DNA of 39,042 nt from Silene noctiflora. Its lineage: Eukaryota; Streptophyta; Magnoliopsida; Caryophyllales; Caryophyllaceae. This document shows, in pieces, positions 1 through 11,500 of this stretch. Both the position numbers and the translations under genes were made by a program. Location of the stretch: NCBI GenBank assembly GCA_009801015.1, contig VHZZ01000237.1, positions 100,483 through 139,524 on the forward strand, written 5' to 3'. The stretch's first letter is position 1; each line of letters begins with the position of its first letter. The notes under the pieces were generated by a model. That model saw nothing but the letters and a program-made list of their open reading frames with translations. It was not told the origin of the DNA and ran no database searches.

Positions 1-394
1 CTATATTTTCATATAATTTACACATACTAAAAATTGTGTAATTTTTAGTTAATAATTTTGTCTCACATTGAAAAATAATGCGTATATATAAGAGTGTGAT
101 GAATATAAAACAAAGATTATGGAGTGACTCTATGATTATAAATAAGAGTATCATTGAACTTGATTCAATCTAAAATCTTTTGAGTCTCACAAATATTGTC
201 TTAGAAAGCTTTTATAATAAGAGTTTATATTAACGGATACGTCAGTTACAACAATAACATATAAATATTAATCCTTACAACCTGTTTTTCATTAACAAAG
301 TGTTTTATCTTTTATTTTAATTGAAAAAAATATTTTAATCATATGTAAACAAATAATTAGACATAAAATGTAACCTTACAACTAAGTTAATTAC

Positions 395-423
395 CCCGTT
401 ACAACGCACGGGTATCAAACTAG
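395..423 (+). mobile_element. Helitron 3' terminus
   Basis: A short hairpin (CCCGT at 395-399 pairing with ACGGG at 408-412) is followed by 7 nt and then CTAG (420-423), with T as the next base. A hairpin just upstream of CTRR, with insertion between A and T, defines Helitron 3' ends. The 5' end was not found and may lie outside the window. Three similar ends occur at 4609, 5078 and 5789. Confidence 0.55.
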
Positions 424-940
424 TATTTAGTACATCTAGCCGTGGGCCAGTGATTGGTATGTACTCATCGTTGGTCACATGACCAAGGACGACGAGCAGT
501 GTCGTCAAATAACCATCCTGGGGTAACCAGAAAAAAAAAAAGTAGTAGTACTACACCACTACGTACTTGATCATACATATAATTGCGAGACATTCAAAGT
601 TGAAGGACAAAGACCATGGCCCTCGTTTTATTATCATCAAAATGGAAGTTTTAAAGTGCTAGTTTTTTTATCTCTCCAACACCTAATTTGACAAAGGCTT
701 TACATGTGAAACTTGTCCCTATTATTAATAATGTCTTTGATTTGCAATTGTCACTATACTTGAAAAAAGTGATTTTTATTGATAAATTTGTAATTTAGAA
801 GGGGTAACGGTCTTAAATATTAAACAGGTTAAATATTTAGATAAAACAAAGCGTAGAATGTTTTGAAAATGATAAAATGTTTTATCTAACAATATGAGTT
901 CATAGTTGACTTGTTTTAAACTGAATATGAATATGACTAC
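424..940. other. Intergenic, no gene seen
   Basis: This AT-rich stretch has no ORF with recognisable coding content. I see no RNA gene or bounded repeat in it, only a run of A around 531-541. Confidence 0.5.
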
Positions 941-1241
941 GGATGGTCAAACATTCGGGATCGCTAACCTTGGAGCAAGCCATGCTTGGCTAGACGAATC
1001 TCGAATCGACAGAGGTCCGGCCGGACTGGGTAGAGGTGGACCCCGAACCGACTCAAGGTAGGGTCAAGGGGCAGGTCTTGGGTAGGCCTAGGGTGGGTCC
1101 GGGTTGAGGGTGAGCTGAGTTTAATTTCTTGGACTTGGACCCGGCCCGCCTGGATTGATCAAGGAGGGTCGGGCAGACTGCACACGAACCTAGTTAGCAG
1201 GTTACGGGGGTGATGAAGTCGGTCCGCATGTTTGACCAACC
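941..1241. mobile_element. GC-rich element with inverted ends
   Basis: A 300-bp block much richer in G+C than its surroundings is bounded by inverted repeats. GGATGGTCAAACATTCGG is at the left, and the reverse complement of the right end (1223-1241) is GGTTGGTCAAACATGCGG, 16 of 18 identical. There is no coding capacity and no clear target duplication, so the superfamily is unassigned. It is most simply a non-autonomous DNA transposon. Confidence 0.45.
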
Positions 1242-3018
1242 CTAAATATGGTCACCTTAAGGAAGATCACCCGAATTAATTATGATTAATCTTAACTTTT
1301 CTTTAACTCAAAACTTTGTATTTTCTACCTTTTTAAAATAATTTAGGATCATGTTCTCTAACAATAATCACAATTTTTCAGTGTTTAATTTCTATTTTTC
1401 TTTTGTTTAGATTGTAAAACAAAATATGAAACTCCTAATGTACGTTCTCTATCACATTCACTTGTTTACCTTTTATATTTTTAACAGAAAAATTTAACAC
1501 TTAATCAAAGATAAACAAATAATTAATACAAATACATATTCGGAAATATATTAGACTCTGTTTAGATGGAAGTACTTGAAAAGATAAAAAAATGAGACAA
1601 AATTTTGTAGGTTGTATTTTAGCTAATGTATCGAAAGAGGATGGAGATGAAATATATCATTTTTCGACATATATGTCTCGATGAAATCTTCTCGTATTCT
1701 GGATTTTTTCGTCCCTACCTTTCACTACCCCTTACATGAGCATTGATCAACAATTTACTGACCCAAAGTAGTCCCTAACAACAAATTAAATAGATGCAAC
1801 AAAAAACTATTTGGATAAGAAAAAAATGAAAGGAATTCCAATATTCTTTTAGATTGAGATGCTTTAAGAAAATCATGGTTAATAAGCATCTAATTCTACG
1901 AAAAAGTAACGCCAAAAGAACAAGAATAGGTCAAGATCTTCTTCATTTTCTCAAAAGAAATGGACGATCCATTACATTTAATAGATTCATTTTAGTATTA
2001 TTTTTCTTACACATCGTTAACTTTTACTTAGGCTGTGTTTGGATTAAGTGATTTGGAGGGAAAATGGGAAATTAAAAATCTCTTATTTGAATAACAAATA
2101 AGGATGGAGAGGAAGAAATTTGGAGGAATTCATTTTCCCTCCTCCAATGCAAATCATAATTTGTCCATAAAAGTCAAGATTTGAAAGAAATTGTATCGAA
2201 ACACTCACATTCAATTTGTCCTCCCCTTCTTTTCCCTTCACTTTTAGTATCGAGCAAGGCACCTAAAGTTGTGACTACTAGATCATTTTCGAATAACATA
2301 CATCAAGATGATTACGAGAAAATAGAGAGAATTGAAATTGCAAAAGAAGTAAACTAGTGTTTCACCTTTCCATTGATGGCTAGGGAAGTATAGAAGATAT
2401 GAAAAAAATTGAAGACATTGATGGACACAAGTGACACAAGTACCTTAGTGGGTTTGTTCGAAAAGATGAGCATCTTCCAAAAGAACAAGGCTCTCCTCCA
2501 CGAATCATATAAGAAGAAAAGCAATGGAAAACTGGAAAAGTGAAAGGACATAAGTTTGAAAGAGGTCTCTTATTATTATCAAATTGTGAGAGATTTGTGA
2601 CACCTAACAACCCATCATGTTGGTAGAATTGGGAGCAATATTTTCATTATCATTTTCATCTTTGATTTCTTTTTTGAATTCTTATACAAGGAGCCTTCCT
2701 TGTCATCTCACTAGTCACTATCTCGTTACTCGGACCAGTTAAAATCGGTGGTACGTTCATCTTTGAATACAATATTTCATTTATTAATATCAAGTACCGA
2801 ATATCAATTGGCAGCTGTACAAAAAATTCACAAGTCTACTATCCACCTTGCCCACCACCATTGCTCACTATTCTTAGTCCGTCGGAAAACATACCACCAT
2901 TACTCACTGTTTGTATTGTTAGACAATAACCACAAAGGTACCAGGTAGAGAAGAAAGTTTTCCAAAAAAAAAAAAAAAAAAAACATTTTCTCATTTATTT
3001 TTCACAAATTCTCATTGA
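1242..3018. other. Intergenic, no gene seen
   Basis: No coding signal is seen. The region includes an imperfect inverted pair around 2051-2067 and 2130-2148 (TTTGGAGGGAAAATG type) just inside a 'GGCTGTGTTTGGAT' motif at about 2031, which resembles a DNA-transposon end whose partner I could not place. A run of 20 A occurs at 2964-2983. The short ORFs lack any recognisable domain and look like chance. Confidence 0.4.
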
Positions 3019-3064
3019 AGAGGGGCACTATCCGTCACAAGCTGAAAACGGATAGTGCCCCTCT
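3019..3064. repeat. Perfect 17-bp inverted repeat (hairpin)
   Basis: AGAGGGGCACTATCCGT (3019-3035) and its exact reverse complement (3048-3064) flank a 12-nt loop. The sequence just after it (about 3088-3100) repeats the 'TATCCGTCTTAAG' motif. Degenerate relatives of the same motif are near 5120-5145, 6430-6460 and 7770-7800. No terminator role is expected in a plant; it is most likely part of a dispersed hairpin-rich repeat. Confidence 0.75.
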
Positions 3065-3104
3065 CACAAATGCAAGCCTTATTATGAGATGAACAGTATC
3101 CGTC

Positions 3105-3188
3105 TTAAGCTTGCTCTTCGAAAGGTTTGAACTTGAGCCCCTTTGAAATTTCACCTAAATTTTAACCACTAAACTCCACCCTTACAAG
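3105..3188 (-). mobile_element. SINE-like tRNA-derived head, copy 1
   Basis: Read on the minus strand this has an A-box-like TTTAGTGGTTAAA (complement of 3161-3173), then at tRNA-like spacing a B-box-like AAGTTCAAACC (complement of 3125-3135). The same arrangement recurs on the minus strand at 38308-38388 with shared flanks (GTAAG.GT.GAGTTTAGT). This suggests two old copies of one SINE family. It cannot fold as a complete tRNA, so it is not a tRNA gene. Confidence 0.45.
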
Positions 3189-3383
3189 TATTAATATATA
3201 AATTTAAAAGCATTTAAAATAAAACTCTATTTAGTGCGTATTAAAAGAAGCTCTCAACCATACATTGAGACACTAATGTCGTTTCTTTATTGAATAATAT
3301 AAGAAATATTACTCATTACTATATATATTTATCTAAATTTTAAAGTATTTAAAATAAAATCCAAAATAAAACCTTTATTTAGC

Positions 3384-3480
3384 ACTCCCTCCAAATATAT
3401 ATATTCTTCCATTTCTCTATTATATGTGATTAGTATTTTAATGAAATGAGAATTGAAGAACATATGATTTTGGAGGGAAT
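3384..3480. mobile_element. Stowaway-like MITE
   Basis: About 97 bp with inverted ends: CTCCCTCCAAAT at the left and TTTGGAGGGA at the right. The CTCCCTCC start is the Stowaway (Tc1/mariner MITE) signature. The TA duplication is degraded, so it is an old copy. Confidence 0.55.
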
Positions 3481-4240
3481 ATTAAAATAAATTGTTGAAG
3501 ACTAATTATTTTCGATTTCATGTACCAAGCCCTCCTTGGAGTAGTTGAACACTGTAAAACATGTGGCGGATGTTGCGAATCACCCACCAGACGCACCATA
3601 AAGAGGTACCACGATACTAAATTTGGAAAAACACAAAAATATCTTAGACAGTGTTTGACAATAAAAATTTAATTTGAAATGCCTCATTTTTAATTTAGCA
3701 AAGTGAAATAAAGATTTGGAAATGAGGGGGTTAGAGAATGAATTTCAAATGGGTTTATTTTAGCCCTACTTAAATTTGGTAGGAATCCCAAATCCAAATC
3801 TAATAGATTTGTCAAATATGGAGATTGCTCCAAATCCAAATTTGAGAATACAATCCTTGTTCTAAAAACACCAATTATAAAAAAAAAACCCAAAATATAA
3901 TTAGCCTAGTCATAGTCATGTCATTTCCCCAATCATCACTCAGTTATATACTTAACAAAATAGGTGTAAAAATTAAGGCCTTAGTATGATTTTTAAAAAG
4001 TATGATTATTGAGTGGAATCAAAGGGCATAGAGTTACGGAGTACCATATTGGGTAACCTATTTTATTTTAAAACTCTTCATTTATGAAAAGCACAGTTAT
4101 AATTTTTATGATCAAGATATCCGTCTTAATTTTAAAATGGGTAACATTTCACTTGACCATATAAGAGAAATATTTTGCTATTCTCCATGTATTTTTTTTG
4201 GTCTTATTCTTCCTATATCTCGAGCTTAAAATAGACAAAA
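3481..4240. other. Intergenic, no gene seen
   Basis: AT-rich sequence with no recognisable gene. The minus-strand 67-codon ORF at 3690-3893 has no family resemblance and low-complexity content. Nothing else is supported here. Confidence 0.4.
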
Positions 4241-4289
4241 TCCCCTTTAAACTAGAAGATTAGTCATCTCTCAAATTTTCCCGCTCAAA

Positions 4290-4609
4290 TCCCCTATATA
4301 CTAAAAGATTAACACATCTCTAAATTTTCCCGCCTAAGTGATATTCTATGGACAATATTTGTTTCTTAATTAATTAGTTTTCACTATCTATATTTACTAT
4401 TAAACTATATTTATCTCCTAATTAATTTTATAACATCAATTATTATTTACCTTTTACATAAATAAGGCTAATAAAATATCTCCTTGGAATTATATATGTA
4501 AATTTTCTACTCTTTTTAAAACATAAGTAAATTACATTAGTTTAATTAATTGTCAAATTCTCTAATATTGTATCTAAAATACCGTGCATTTGCACGGGTA
4601 CTACACTAG
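4290..4609 (+). mobile_element. Inner non-autonomous Helitron (320 bp)
   Basis: It starts A|TCCCCTATATACTAAAAG at 4290 and ends with a perfect 7-bp hairpin (CCGTGCA 4582-4588, TGCACGG 4591-4597), then CTAG at 4606-4609 and T. Its first 45 bases closely match those of the outer element (4241 on). Both termini fit the Helitron rule (5' TC, 3' hairpin plus CTRR, insertion between A and T) and no target duplication is seen. Confidence 0.65.
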
Positions 4610-4867
4610 TTTTCTAGCAAGAGAATGGGTATTCACTAATTAACCATTCTATAAAGATTATTATGTAAAATTAGGTTCATACTTGGTTATATCAATATAT
4701 CATTTTTAAGATCATCCAATACTAAAACATGTTTGACAAATTCGTATATCATATTAAATGACATTTTTTTTAAGGTCCTAAACATAAAAGTTGATTTTTT
4801 GTTATATCTTATATGTAAAAGTTGTACTATAACAAATTTCAATTATATACAATTTCTTTTACACAAA

Positions 4868-5002
4868 TTATTGGGGTAAGACGGTTTTATACCGTTAGAT
4901 GGACCATTTTTATTAAAAAAATTATTCATTTAATGATAATAAGTAAGTTGTCTTTTTACATATTGGTTTCGTCTAACAGTATAAGACCGTCTCACGCAAT
5001 AA
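4868..5002. mobile_element. TIR MITE inside the outer Helitron
   Basis: About 135 bp with roughly 30-bp inverted ends. The left reads TTATTGGGGTAAGACGGTTT and the right end in reverse complement reads TTATTGCGTGAGACGGTCTT, both continuing TATAC.GTTAGA. There is no coding potential and the superfamily is not determined. The 61-codon ORF over it is spurious. Confidence 0.6.
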
Positions 5003-5226
5003 TATAATTTCTTTAATTATTAAAATCTATATGCATCACAATCTAAAATATCGTACATTAGCACGAGATTTGCACTAGTATTTAATTAATTGTGATGAGT
5101 TGGCACAAATTCTCATTTAAGACGTCACTATCCATCTTAAGTTTAAGACGGGTTAAGTATCATACCACTTGTATATATAAGACAAACATATTACTTTTCT
5201 CAACGCATCCTTATATAAACAACTCA

Positions 5227-5789
5227 TCCCCCTTACTACTAAGAGAATAAAAATTCTCTTAATTTTCCCTCCAAAATGTATCCAACTCAATAGGAAAACA
5301 ATTAAAACTTTCTTTTAATAAACTATTAGATTTCATTATCTTTTCCATAAAATATAATCTTATTATAATTATAATTATACTCTAATCTTTTAATTAACTT
5401 CAAAATTAAGATTTTTTTCATTATAATAAAATAAAATTGGTATTAAACTATAGACTATATGTTGCTAAATTTTTAGCAATGCAATAATGATTACTTTAGA
5501 AAATAAATTAACACATACTATTATGTTCGTAATAAAAAAAGTTTCATTAAAAAAATTACAGAAAATTTTAATATAAAATCCGTAATTTTATAGTAAAAAA
5601 AAATACTTTCATAAAAATACACATTTCATAACTTTACTCAATTCATTTTGATTAGTTTTCCTTTCAAATTTTTGAATATTAAAATAAAACGAAGTGAAAT
5701 ATTAAATATTAATAAGGTGTCAATTTAAATAATAAACTAAAAAATAAAATTTTTATCGATACCGCGCAGTAGCGCGATATCGATACTAG
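5227..5789 (+). mobile_element. Non-autonomous Helitron (563 bp)
   Basis: The left end A|TCCCCCTTACTACTAAGAG at 5227 is followed by AATTTTCCCTCC, matching the termini at 4241 and 4290. The right end has a GC-rich hairpin (GCGC.AGTA.GCGC around 5763-5776, flanked by ATCGAT repeats) and then CTAG at 5786-5789, followed by T. The AT-rich interior has no ORF. Confidence 0.55.
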
Positions 5790-6908
5790 TATATACTTAA
5801 CTGATCTTATACTTAAGACAGATAATAACGTTTTAAGAGAGACTTACTCGATTGATGAAACTATGAGTTACCAATTATTTTTTATTTTTTATTTTTAAAA
5901 TACTCCTATTGATAACTTGTGAGAGTCCTCCTATCAAGTGTTTGCATAATGTTGAGCAATAAGCACACGGATTAATTGGGTACCCACGTAGTTATTACAT
6001 TGAACGAGGTACATCTTGGGTTAATTAATTATTAATTAATTAATTAATTTAATCTCTAGGTGTTATGTACAGTTTATATTGTCCATTCTCCTACGAGAGA
6101 ATCAATGTCTCGCCTAGTTCAAAGCATAAAAAGCTGTAATTATATGCTGGAGTTTTTGGTATTATACAATATCTTTACTCACTAATTTAATTTATCTAAT
6201 TAAATAAAGAATCAATTGTTTGGCTCTTTATATAGCCACGTTAATTTCATAACATGTAATCATGTATCCTTGTATTAGATCGTTTTGTCAGTGACGGTCA
6301 CAACTCACAAGCCTCTGACATCTCATAGCCTCTCCTCACTTATTTTTTTGTGAGAGATCACAAGTGTGACGAAATAGTGCCGTGTGTAGTTGTATATACT
6401 AAGTCGTCAATTAACACCAACTCTTATTTAAGACGATCACTATCTGTTTAAGTTTTAAATGGATGAAATACATACCAAATTACATTGTAAGTTGCCTAAA
6501 AAATACTAAAAGTTTTATTTTTATTACCTCAATGAGATAATATTTAATCGTATTAACCTTAAAACGGACAATATCCTTTTTAAAGAAGACTTACTGATTT
6601 ATTAAACCAAACACTTGTTCACCTATCCCTATGCCGTACAATATATACATTGGGAATATGGACTGTCCTAATTAGACAATTGCATGAACATCAATTTGAT
6701 AACGTACAATTTAAATTGAGTCCAAATTATCATTTAAGATGAGTATATTTGTTTTAAAATATTAATATTTAATAGTATAAATAAGAAAAAAGCAGAACAG
6801 ATAGGAAAATACATTAGGATTGTCTTATATATACAAATGAGATAATAGTTAACGTGTTTTTAATGTTAGTCTAAAGGGAGACTAATTAGAATGCAAGAGT
6901 TAGTTCAT
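5790..6908. other. Intergenic with hairpin-type repeats and an AT microsatellite
   Basis: No gene is seen. Fragments of the 'TTAAGACG...TATCCGT/TTAAG' repeat recur near 5806-5850, 6425-6470 and 6720-6760, each in a stretch beginning like 'CTCATTTAAGA'. A (TTAA/TAAT) simple repeat occupies 6021-6053. Confidence 0.4.
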
Positions 6909-7009
6909 ACTATGTATTGTTCTATCCCAATTGAGAGTTTACATTTGCTTTATTTTCTTTCCACAAAATAAAGCAAACATAAACTATTTAACGAGACGGA
7001 GGGAGTACT
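6909..7009. mobile_element. Stowaway-like MITE with strong internal stem
   Basis: The right end reads GAGACGGAGGGAGTA, the usual Stowaway terminus plus TA. The left end (TACTATGTATTGTTCTATCCC) is diverged. Internally TTTGCTTTATTTT (6944-6956) and AAAATAAAGCAAA (6965-6977) are perfectly complementary over 13 bp, so the element folds as one hairpin. Confidence 0.65.
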
Positions 7010-7952
7010 ATGACGGTATTAGAGAGAACCTAAAAAAGAAAAAGTTTATAGTAGCAGTGGAATTAAGGATGGGTTAGCACGCTCGCCAGGACCTATCTAT
7101 GAAACAATGTTGTCAGGGTCGTGATTCTACCTTGAATCAATGAAGTAGGTAGGATCGAGTTGGTAGTGTTGATTACGATCCTACAAACTCGCTAAATATA
7201 GTTTTTTTTATTTAGAAAATTAAATTGTAAAAAACAAGTTCCTTAATAATTTAGTTCATAAGTTTGTAAGATCTTAAGATCCTACTATTCGACTTAATGA
7301 GTTTGTAGGATTTTAAGATCCTTATTCCTCCAATCTTCCAATCCTCACTAAACCTTATAAAATGCTAAAGACACACATATTCTATTTAGTTCGATTTAAC
7401 TCACTTCAACTCTATTTAATTTAATCCAACTTTATTTAGTTTAGTCCAGTTTAACTCCGTTTTATTAATTCAATTTGTTTCCGCTCAACTATACATACTT
7501 ATTTTGGTTTTGTTCAATCCAATTTAACTCACTTTAATTAGCACATTTTAATTTAATTAAACTTAATTTAATTTAGTTCAGCTATTTTCATCCCAAAAAA
7601 AAAAACATGGCTGCATATGAGTCGAATTTAGTCAAGTCTATTTGAAAACCCTAGTTGCCTGTTGCTCCAATCTTACAAGTGGGAATGCCGTTAACGTGTG
7701 AATAACCAATGAGAAAATACCCTCTAAAAAACAACCGTTTATACTGCCACTGTTTAACAAGTCTCCATTAGGACGAATTATCCGTTACAAACTTGAGACG
7801 AGTCAAATATCATATATATTGATAGATAAGACAAAAATTAAAGTGTTTAAAGAGTCACAAATAATTTATTTTGTCTGCCTATATGGATTTTACTTAACCC
7901 GTCACAAGCTTATGATACGGATATCACACTATTATAGTGAATCACACTATTT
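7010..7952. other. Intergenic, repeat fragments
   Basis: No gene is seen. A motif of the form GTTTGTA(A/G)GAT.TTAAGATCCT occurs twice close together (about 7262-7289 and 7301-7327). At 7390-7590 there are degenerate TTTAGTT(C/T)AGTT-type runs. Confidence 0.35.
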
Positions 7953-8141
7953 AGGTCCTATTATTTTGGACTTAATTTCATTTTATTTTAGTTTAGTTCA
8001 GCTCTATTTAGATAAGTTCAGTTCAATTCAGCTTTATTTAGTTCAGTTCAACTCTTCCTTTCACAAATTATTAACTCTTACCACTTTAGTAAATTTAGTT
8101 CAGTTCAGTTTAGACCGTTTTAGTATAAAAGAAGAAAGGCT
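7953..8141. mobile_element. TTCAGTTCAG-rich MITE, copy 1
   Basis: This 189-bp stretch starts AGGTCCTATTATTTTGGACTT and ends with sequence whose reverse complement begins AGCCTTTCTTCTTTT, so the ends are loosely inverted. The interior is dominated by degenerate TTCAGTTCAGT repeats. Related elements sit at 12834-12930 and 13501-13632. The 108-codon ORF across it is the repeat read through and is not a gene. Confidence 0.4.
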
Positions 8142-8246
8142 TTGAACACAACTAGCTGTATTTACTGGCTCATAAATCGAAGTCCTGAAACTTTATAAAT
8201 CCCCATTTTACTAGTTGTCTTGAAGCGCCAACCCCACCTCTCTCGT

Positions 8247-8320
8247 CACGTGACCATAACAGATGAGATGACGTGACTGTAGGCCCCACACTTTCCCCCT
8301 TTCTTTCTTTCTTTATATAA
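8247..8320 (+). promoter_or_regulatory. GIF1-like gene core promoter (G-box, TGACGTGA, TATA)
   Basis: A palindromic G-box CACGTG (8247-8252) and a TGACGTGA motif (8269-8276, ACGT core for bZIP/bHLH factors) precede TATATAA (8314-8320). The implied start site is around 8345-8355. The roughly 235-nt leader has no ATG before the GIF start codon and is pyrimidine-rich. A second TATATATA at about 8491-8500 could serve as an alternative. This is motif-level inference only. Confidence 0.45.
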
Positions 8321-8584
8321 TCTAATAATCTAATGCTAGTCTCTACTCACACAAAACATAATACTCCCAGTACTGTCTTCTCAGTCTCTTAAATCTCTTT
8401 TTTTTTCCTTTTTGTGCACCTGCTCCTTTTCTGCCTTCCTCATAACAAAATTTTCATTATTTGTATTCATCTGTTTAATTACTTAAAAAATAAATATATA
8501 TACTGTTGTTGTATACAGTTTATTTTTTATTTTTATTTTAGTACAGTAGTAGTGAGAAAATAATAAGTGGGGAGAGTTGGGGGG

Positions 8585-11500
8585 ATGCAGCAGCACCTGA
8601 TGCAGATGCAGCCCATGATGGCTTCCTATTACTCTAATAACGTCACTACTGATCATATTCAGCAGGTTACTTCCTTTTCCTTTTTTGAACTTTATATATG
8701 AAATGAAAATCCGATAAGATTATCATGAAACCGTCTTTTTATACTTTATTTATATGTTAGGGTATCACATACAGGGTCGGAGTTGGTAATAAAACTTTGG
8801 GTAATAACAAAGTTTTATGCTCTTGTATTGTATTTTTGCGAGGGTTATCCTTTGCTACTAGTTAGCTACGATGTGTCTTAATCGGGTTGGTGGATTATTA
8901 AGCAAGGTTTTTTTAGCAAGGGGTAGGTTAATTTGTTGTGTTTTACTCTGTCTCATTCATTTTTTTTTTATTTTTTTTAATTATGCAGATATATTTTTAT
9001 AAATGGTAAATAAATAAATGAGACGGAATGCTCATCTATTTAGTTAGGGTGTTTTTGAATGTTTTGTGTGAGTGTGAGCAATGACCATTTGTAGAAAAGT
9101 TGGTACTCCATAGTGATGAGCTAATGAATGTTCATTCAACTTTGCTAGTTCTCCGTTTTAGTCAATAGTTATCTATTTGATTGTTTTGTTTAATAAATTA
9201 TCGATGAAAAGATCCTGTCGACTTTTTGTGCATTAATCTACTTATTAGACAACAAGCAAGGTTGCAGATTTCTTGACGACAATATCGATCACATTGCTAG
9301 GCTTTTGAACTTTATGTGCCTCTTGCGTCATTTTACTTCTTATATACTTTTGACTTTAAAATTATGGTTGTCTCTAAAGATGGTCCATCCTTGGCCAATA
9401 CTATGTATTAGTGAATTTTATATTAATCTTCTACATCAAAGTTAACGATTATTTAAGAAAAATAATAAACAATATAAGTCTCGCTCGCTTGTAACCGTCT
9501 TTTTAAAAGGACTTCTCACAACCCCTCACCCACTTGCAGCTTGTTAGAAGTCTTTTCCAAGTGACTAAAAGTGTCCGTCTTCAGTCGGAATTTATTTACA
9601 AATATATAGAGGTGAGAAGGGCTGGACGTATCATGAGGTTCTATTGTGCTTTCGCATTCCATCTAGTATGTTGGTTTGTTGATACAAGCACATTTGACCA
9701 TGATATGTTGCTTACCGAATTCAAACCCAGGTCGTGCGAACTACTTACTCATAACTTTACCGGTTATGTTAGCTTACATCTGCTTATTTACTACTAAAGA
9801 CAAATAAAAGAATACAAAAAAAAAAGTGACTTCTCATTAACTTAGTGGGAGATCGTTTCCATGAGTCCTATGCGTTGATTAAGACACGAGTTTTGGTAGA
9901 GCGGTAGCATTTATAAAGAGAGACACTTGGGTATTTGAAAGGGTAAAGGAAGAAACGGCTAGGGTTACCATGAATAGACATAGTAAAACTGAAGTGCTGT
10001 AGCACTAAAATGACTTGACATAAGACTAATAGCATTTGTTTTTAAAATGCAAGCTAAAAGTTAATGCAATTTGTTATAGCTAACCTTCACATTCATTAAT
10101 ATCTGTTGTTCAACAAGATACTATTGCAAGGACAGGACACGTGTGTGGTTGGGGAAGGAATTAGACTAGCAACTTGATGATTTTGCCGTGTTTGTTTTGT
10201 TAGAGCCATTATTGCTTGTGACGTCTCACAACCCCTTTCCTTTTTAACATTATCGCCTATCGAGTGTGAGTCGTCACAAGCTTGTAGCAATTTCTTGGTT
10301 ATTGGAGGGATGTATGAGTATGTGATGTGTTGTTGTGTATACGTTTGAGCCCTTTACCTCGTTTTTGATGGGAGTTGCTTTATAAGGCGCGATTAAAATG
10401 ACAATGATACGAGAGACTGTTAGACTCCTTAAATGCAGCGTTATAGAAAAACTGAACTCCTTAGGAATATAATCGGAAATGTGTTACTTCTGTATGATGG
10501 GTTTTACATTGGGATAAGATTGTGCACATTTAAGTCCCCTTATACTTTTTTTACGGGCTAGTTGCGAGGCATTGGGGTGATGTTGATCATCTTGTTGTTG
10601 CACTTCTTATGGTATCAAATGTTCTTAACTAAAGGTTAGAAGTTGGATGGTATCAGAATGATTGTGATATCAAACCCTTTCCCCTAACTTTTATCGAAAA
10701 CTTAACAATGGTCATGGACCGAACCCATGATTTCATGGTTAAGAGACGAACTGGTGAGCAACCACCAAACCGAACCTCATTAAATTACGGCCTACATCTT
10801 TCTTGAATCTAGTACAATTGCTTAATTATTGGTCCTAGGTCAAATTCATGGTCTAAGAACCATCCTTTGTCCAAAGTTGCCTTTTTATGGCTAGGTATAT
10901 TCTTTCATTTCTAGACATGGAAGTTGGACCACACTAGGTTAGAGTGGAAAGAAAAAACAGTAAGGAAGAGAAGGGAAAGTATGTGTTGGATATATCCTTA
11001 TCATCAGTCTAGTTATTGAAGTGTTACTAATTATGTGTAGTCTCATTAAATTCCGTCACTGATGCATCAATCACTTGTTCTAAATTACGTGTCAGGTTGC
11101 CGTATTGTGTCGGACACAAAATTAAGTATTGGAGTAATGGAGTTACATTGGTGGAACCTCATTACTGAACTCACATTTGTAGTATTGTGAAGCATTGTTA
11201 ATTCGACATGCCAAACTGACTCGACCCAAATACGATTACAAAATGTAACCTGAACTCGATTCAGATGCATATTACCCTGATCTGTAACAACTTGGTGCAA
11301 AAATGGGCTTATCTGAGATGACTAATTTGAGCCAAAGGTCGTAATACCAAGGATCTGAAACCACGGAAAACATGTAGTGACCGAACCAAGCATGTCCTAA
11401 GTGAGCTGTTTACTAGGTCTAATCCTAATCATCTGGTTTAACCGTGTCTTATATTTTGCAGTACTTGGATGAAAACAAGTCATTGATTCTAAAGATTGTG

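Larger units (their letters stand above)
4241..5078 (+). mobile_element. Outer Helitron, interrupted by a second Helitron
   Basis: The left end is A|TCCCCTTTAAACTAGAAG (4241 on), continuing into CTCTCAAATTTTCCCGC. The right end is a degenerate hairpin (TCGT at 5051, ACGA at 5062) followed by CTAG at 5075-5078 and then T. At 4289/4290 it is split by a related Helitron ending at 4609, and removing that insert restores an A|T site. It encodes nothing, so it is non-autonomous. A TIR element at 4868-5002 lies inside it. Confidence 0.5.
8666..11461 (+). other. Intron 1 of the GIF1-like gene (2.8 kb)
   Basis: The donor follows ...CATATTCAGCAG and the acceptor is TTTTGCAG. This intron makes up most of the gene. 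It contains a MITE (8945-9031) and two tRNA-like SINE heads on the minus strand (about 9540-9790 and 10680-10780). None of the short ORFs in it resembles a protein. A long first intron after the N-terminal exon could hold regulatory elements, but I see no specific one. Confidence 0.85.

Noticed and set aside
9895..9925. tRNA-like 'GGTAGAGCGGTAG' string
   Set aside because: Resembles a D-arm/A-box but has no B-box or acceptor stem at the right spacing.
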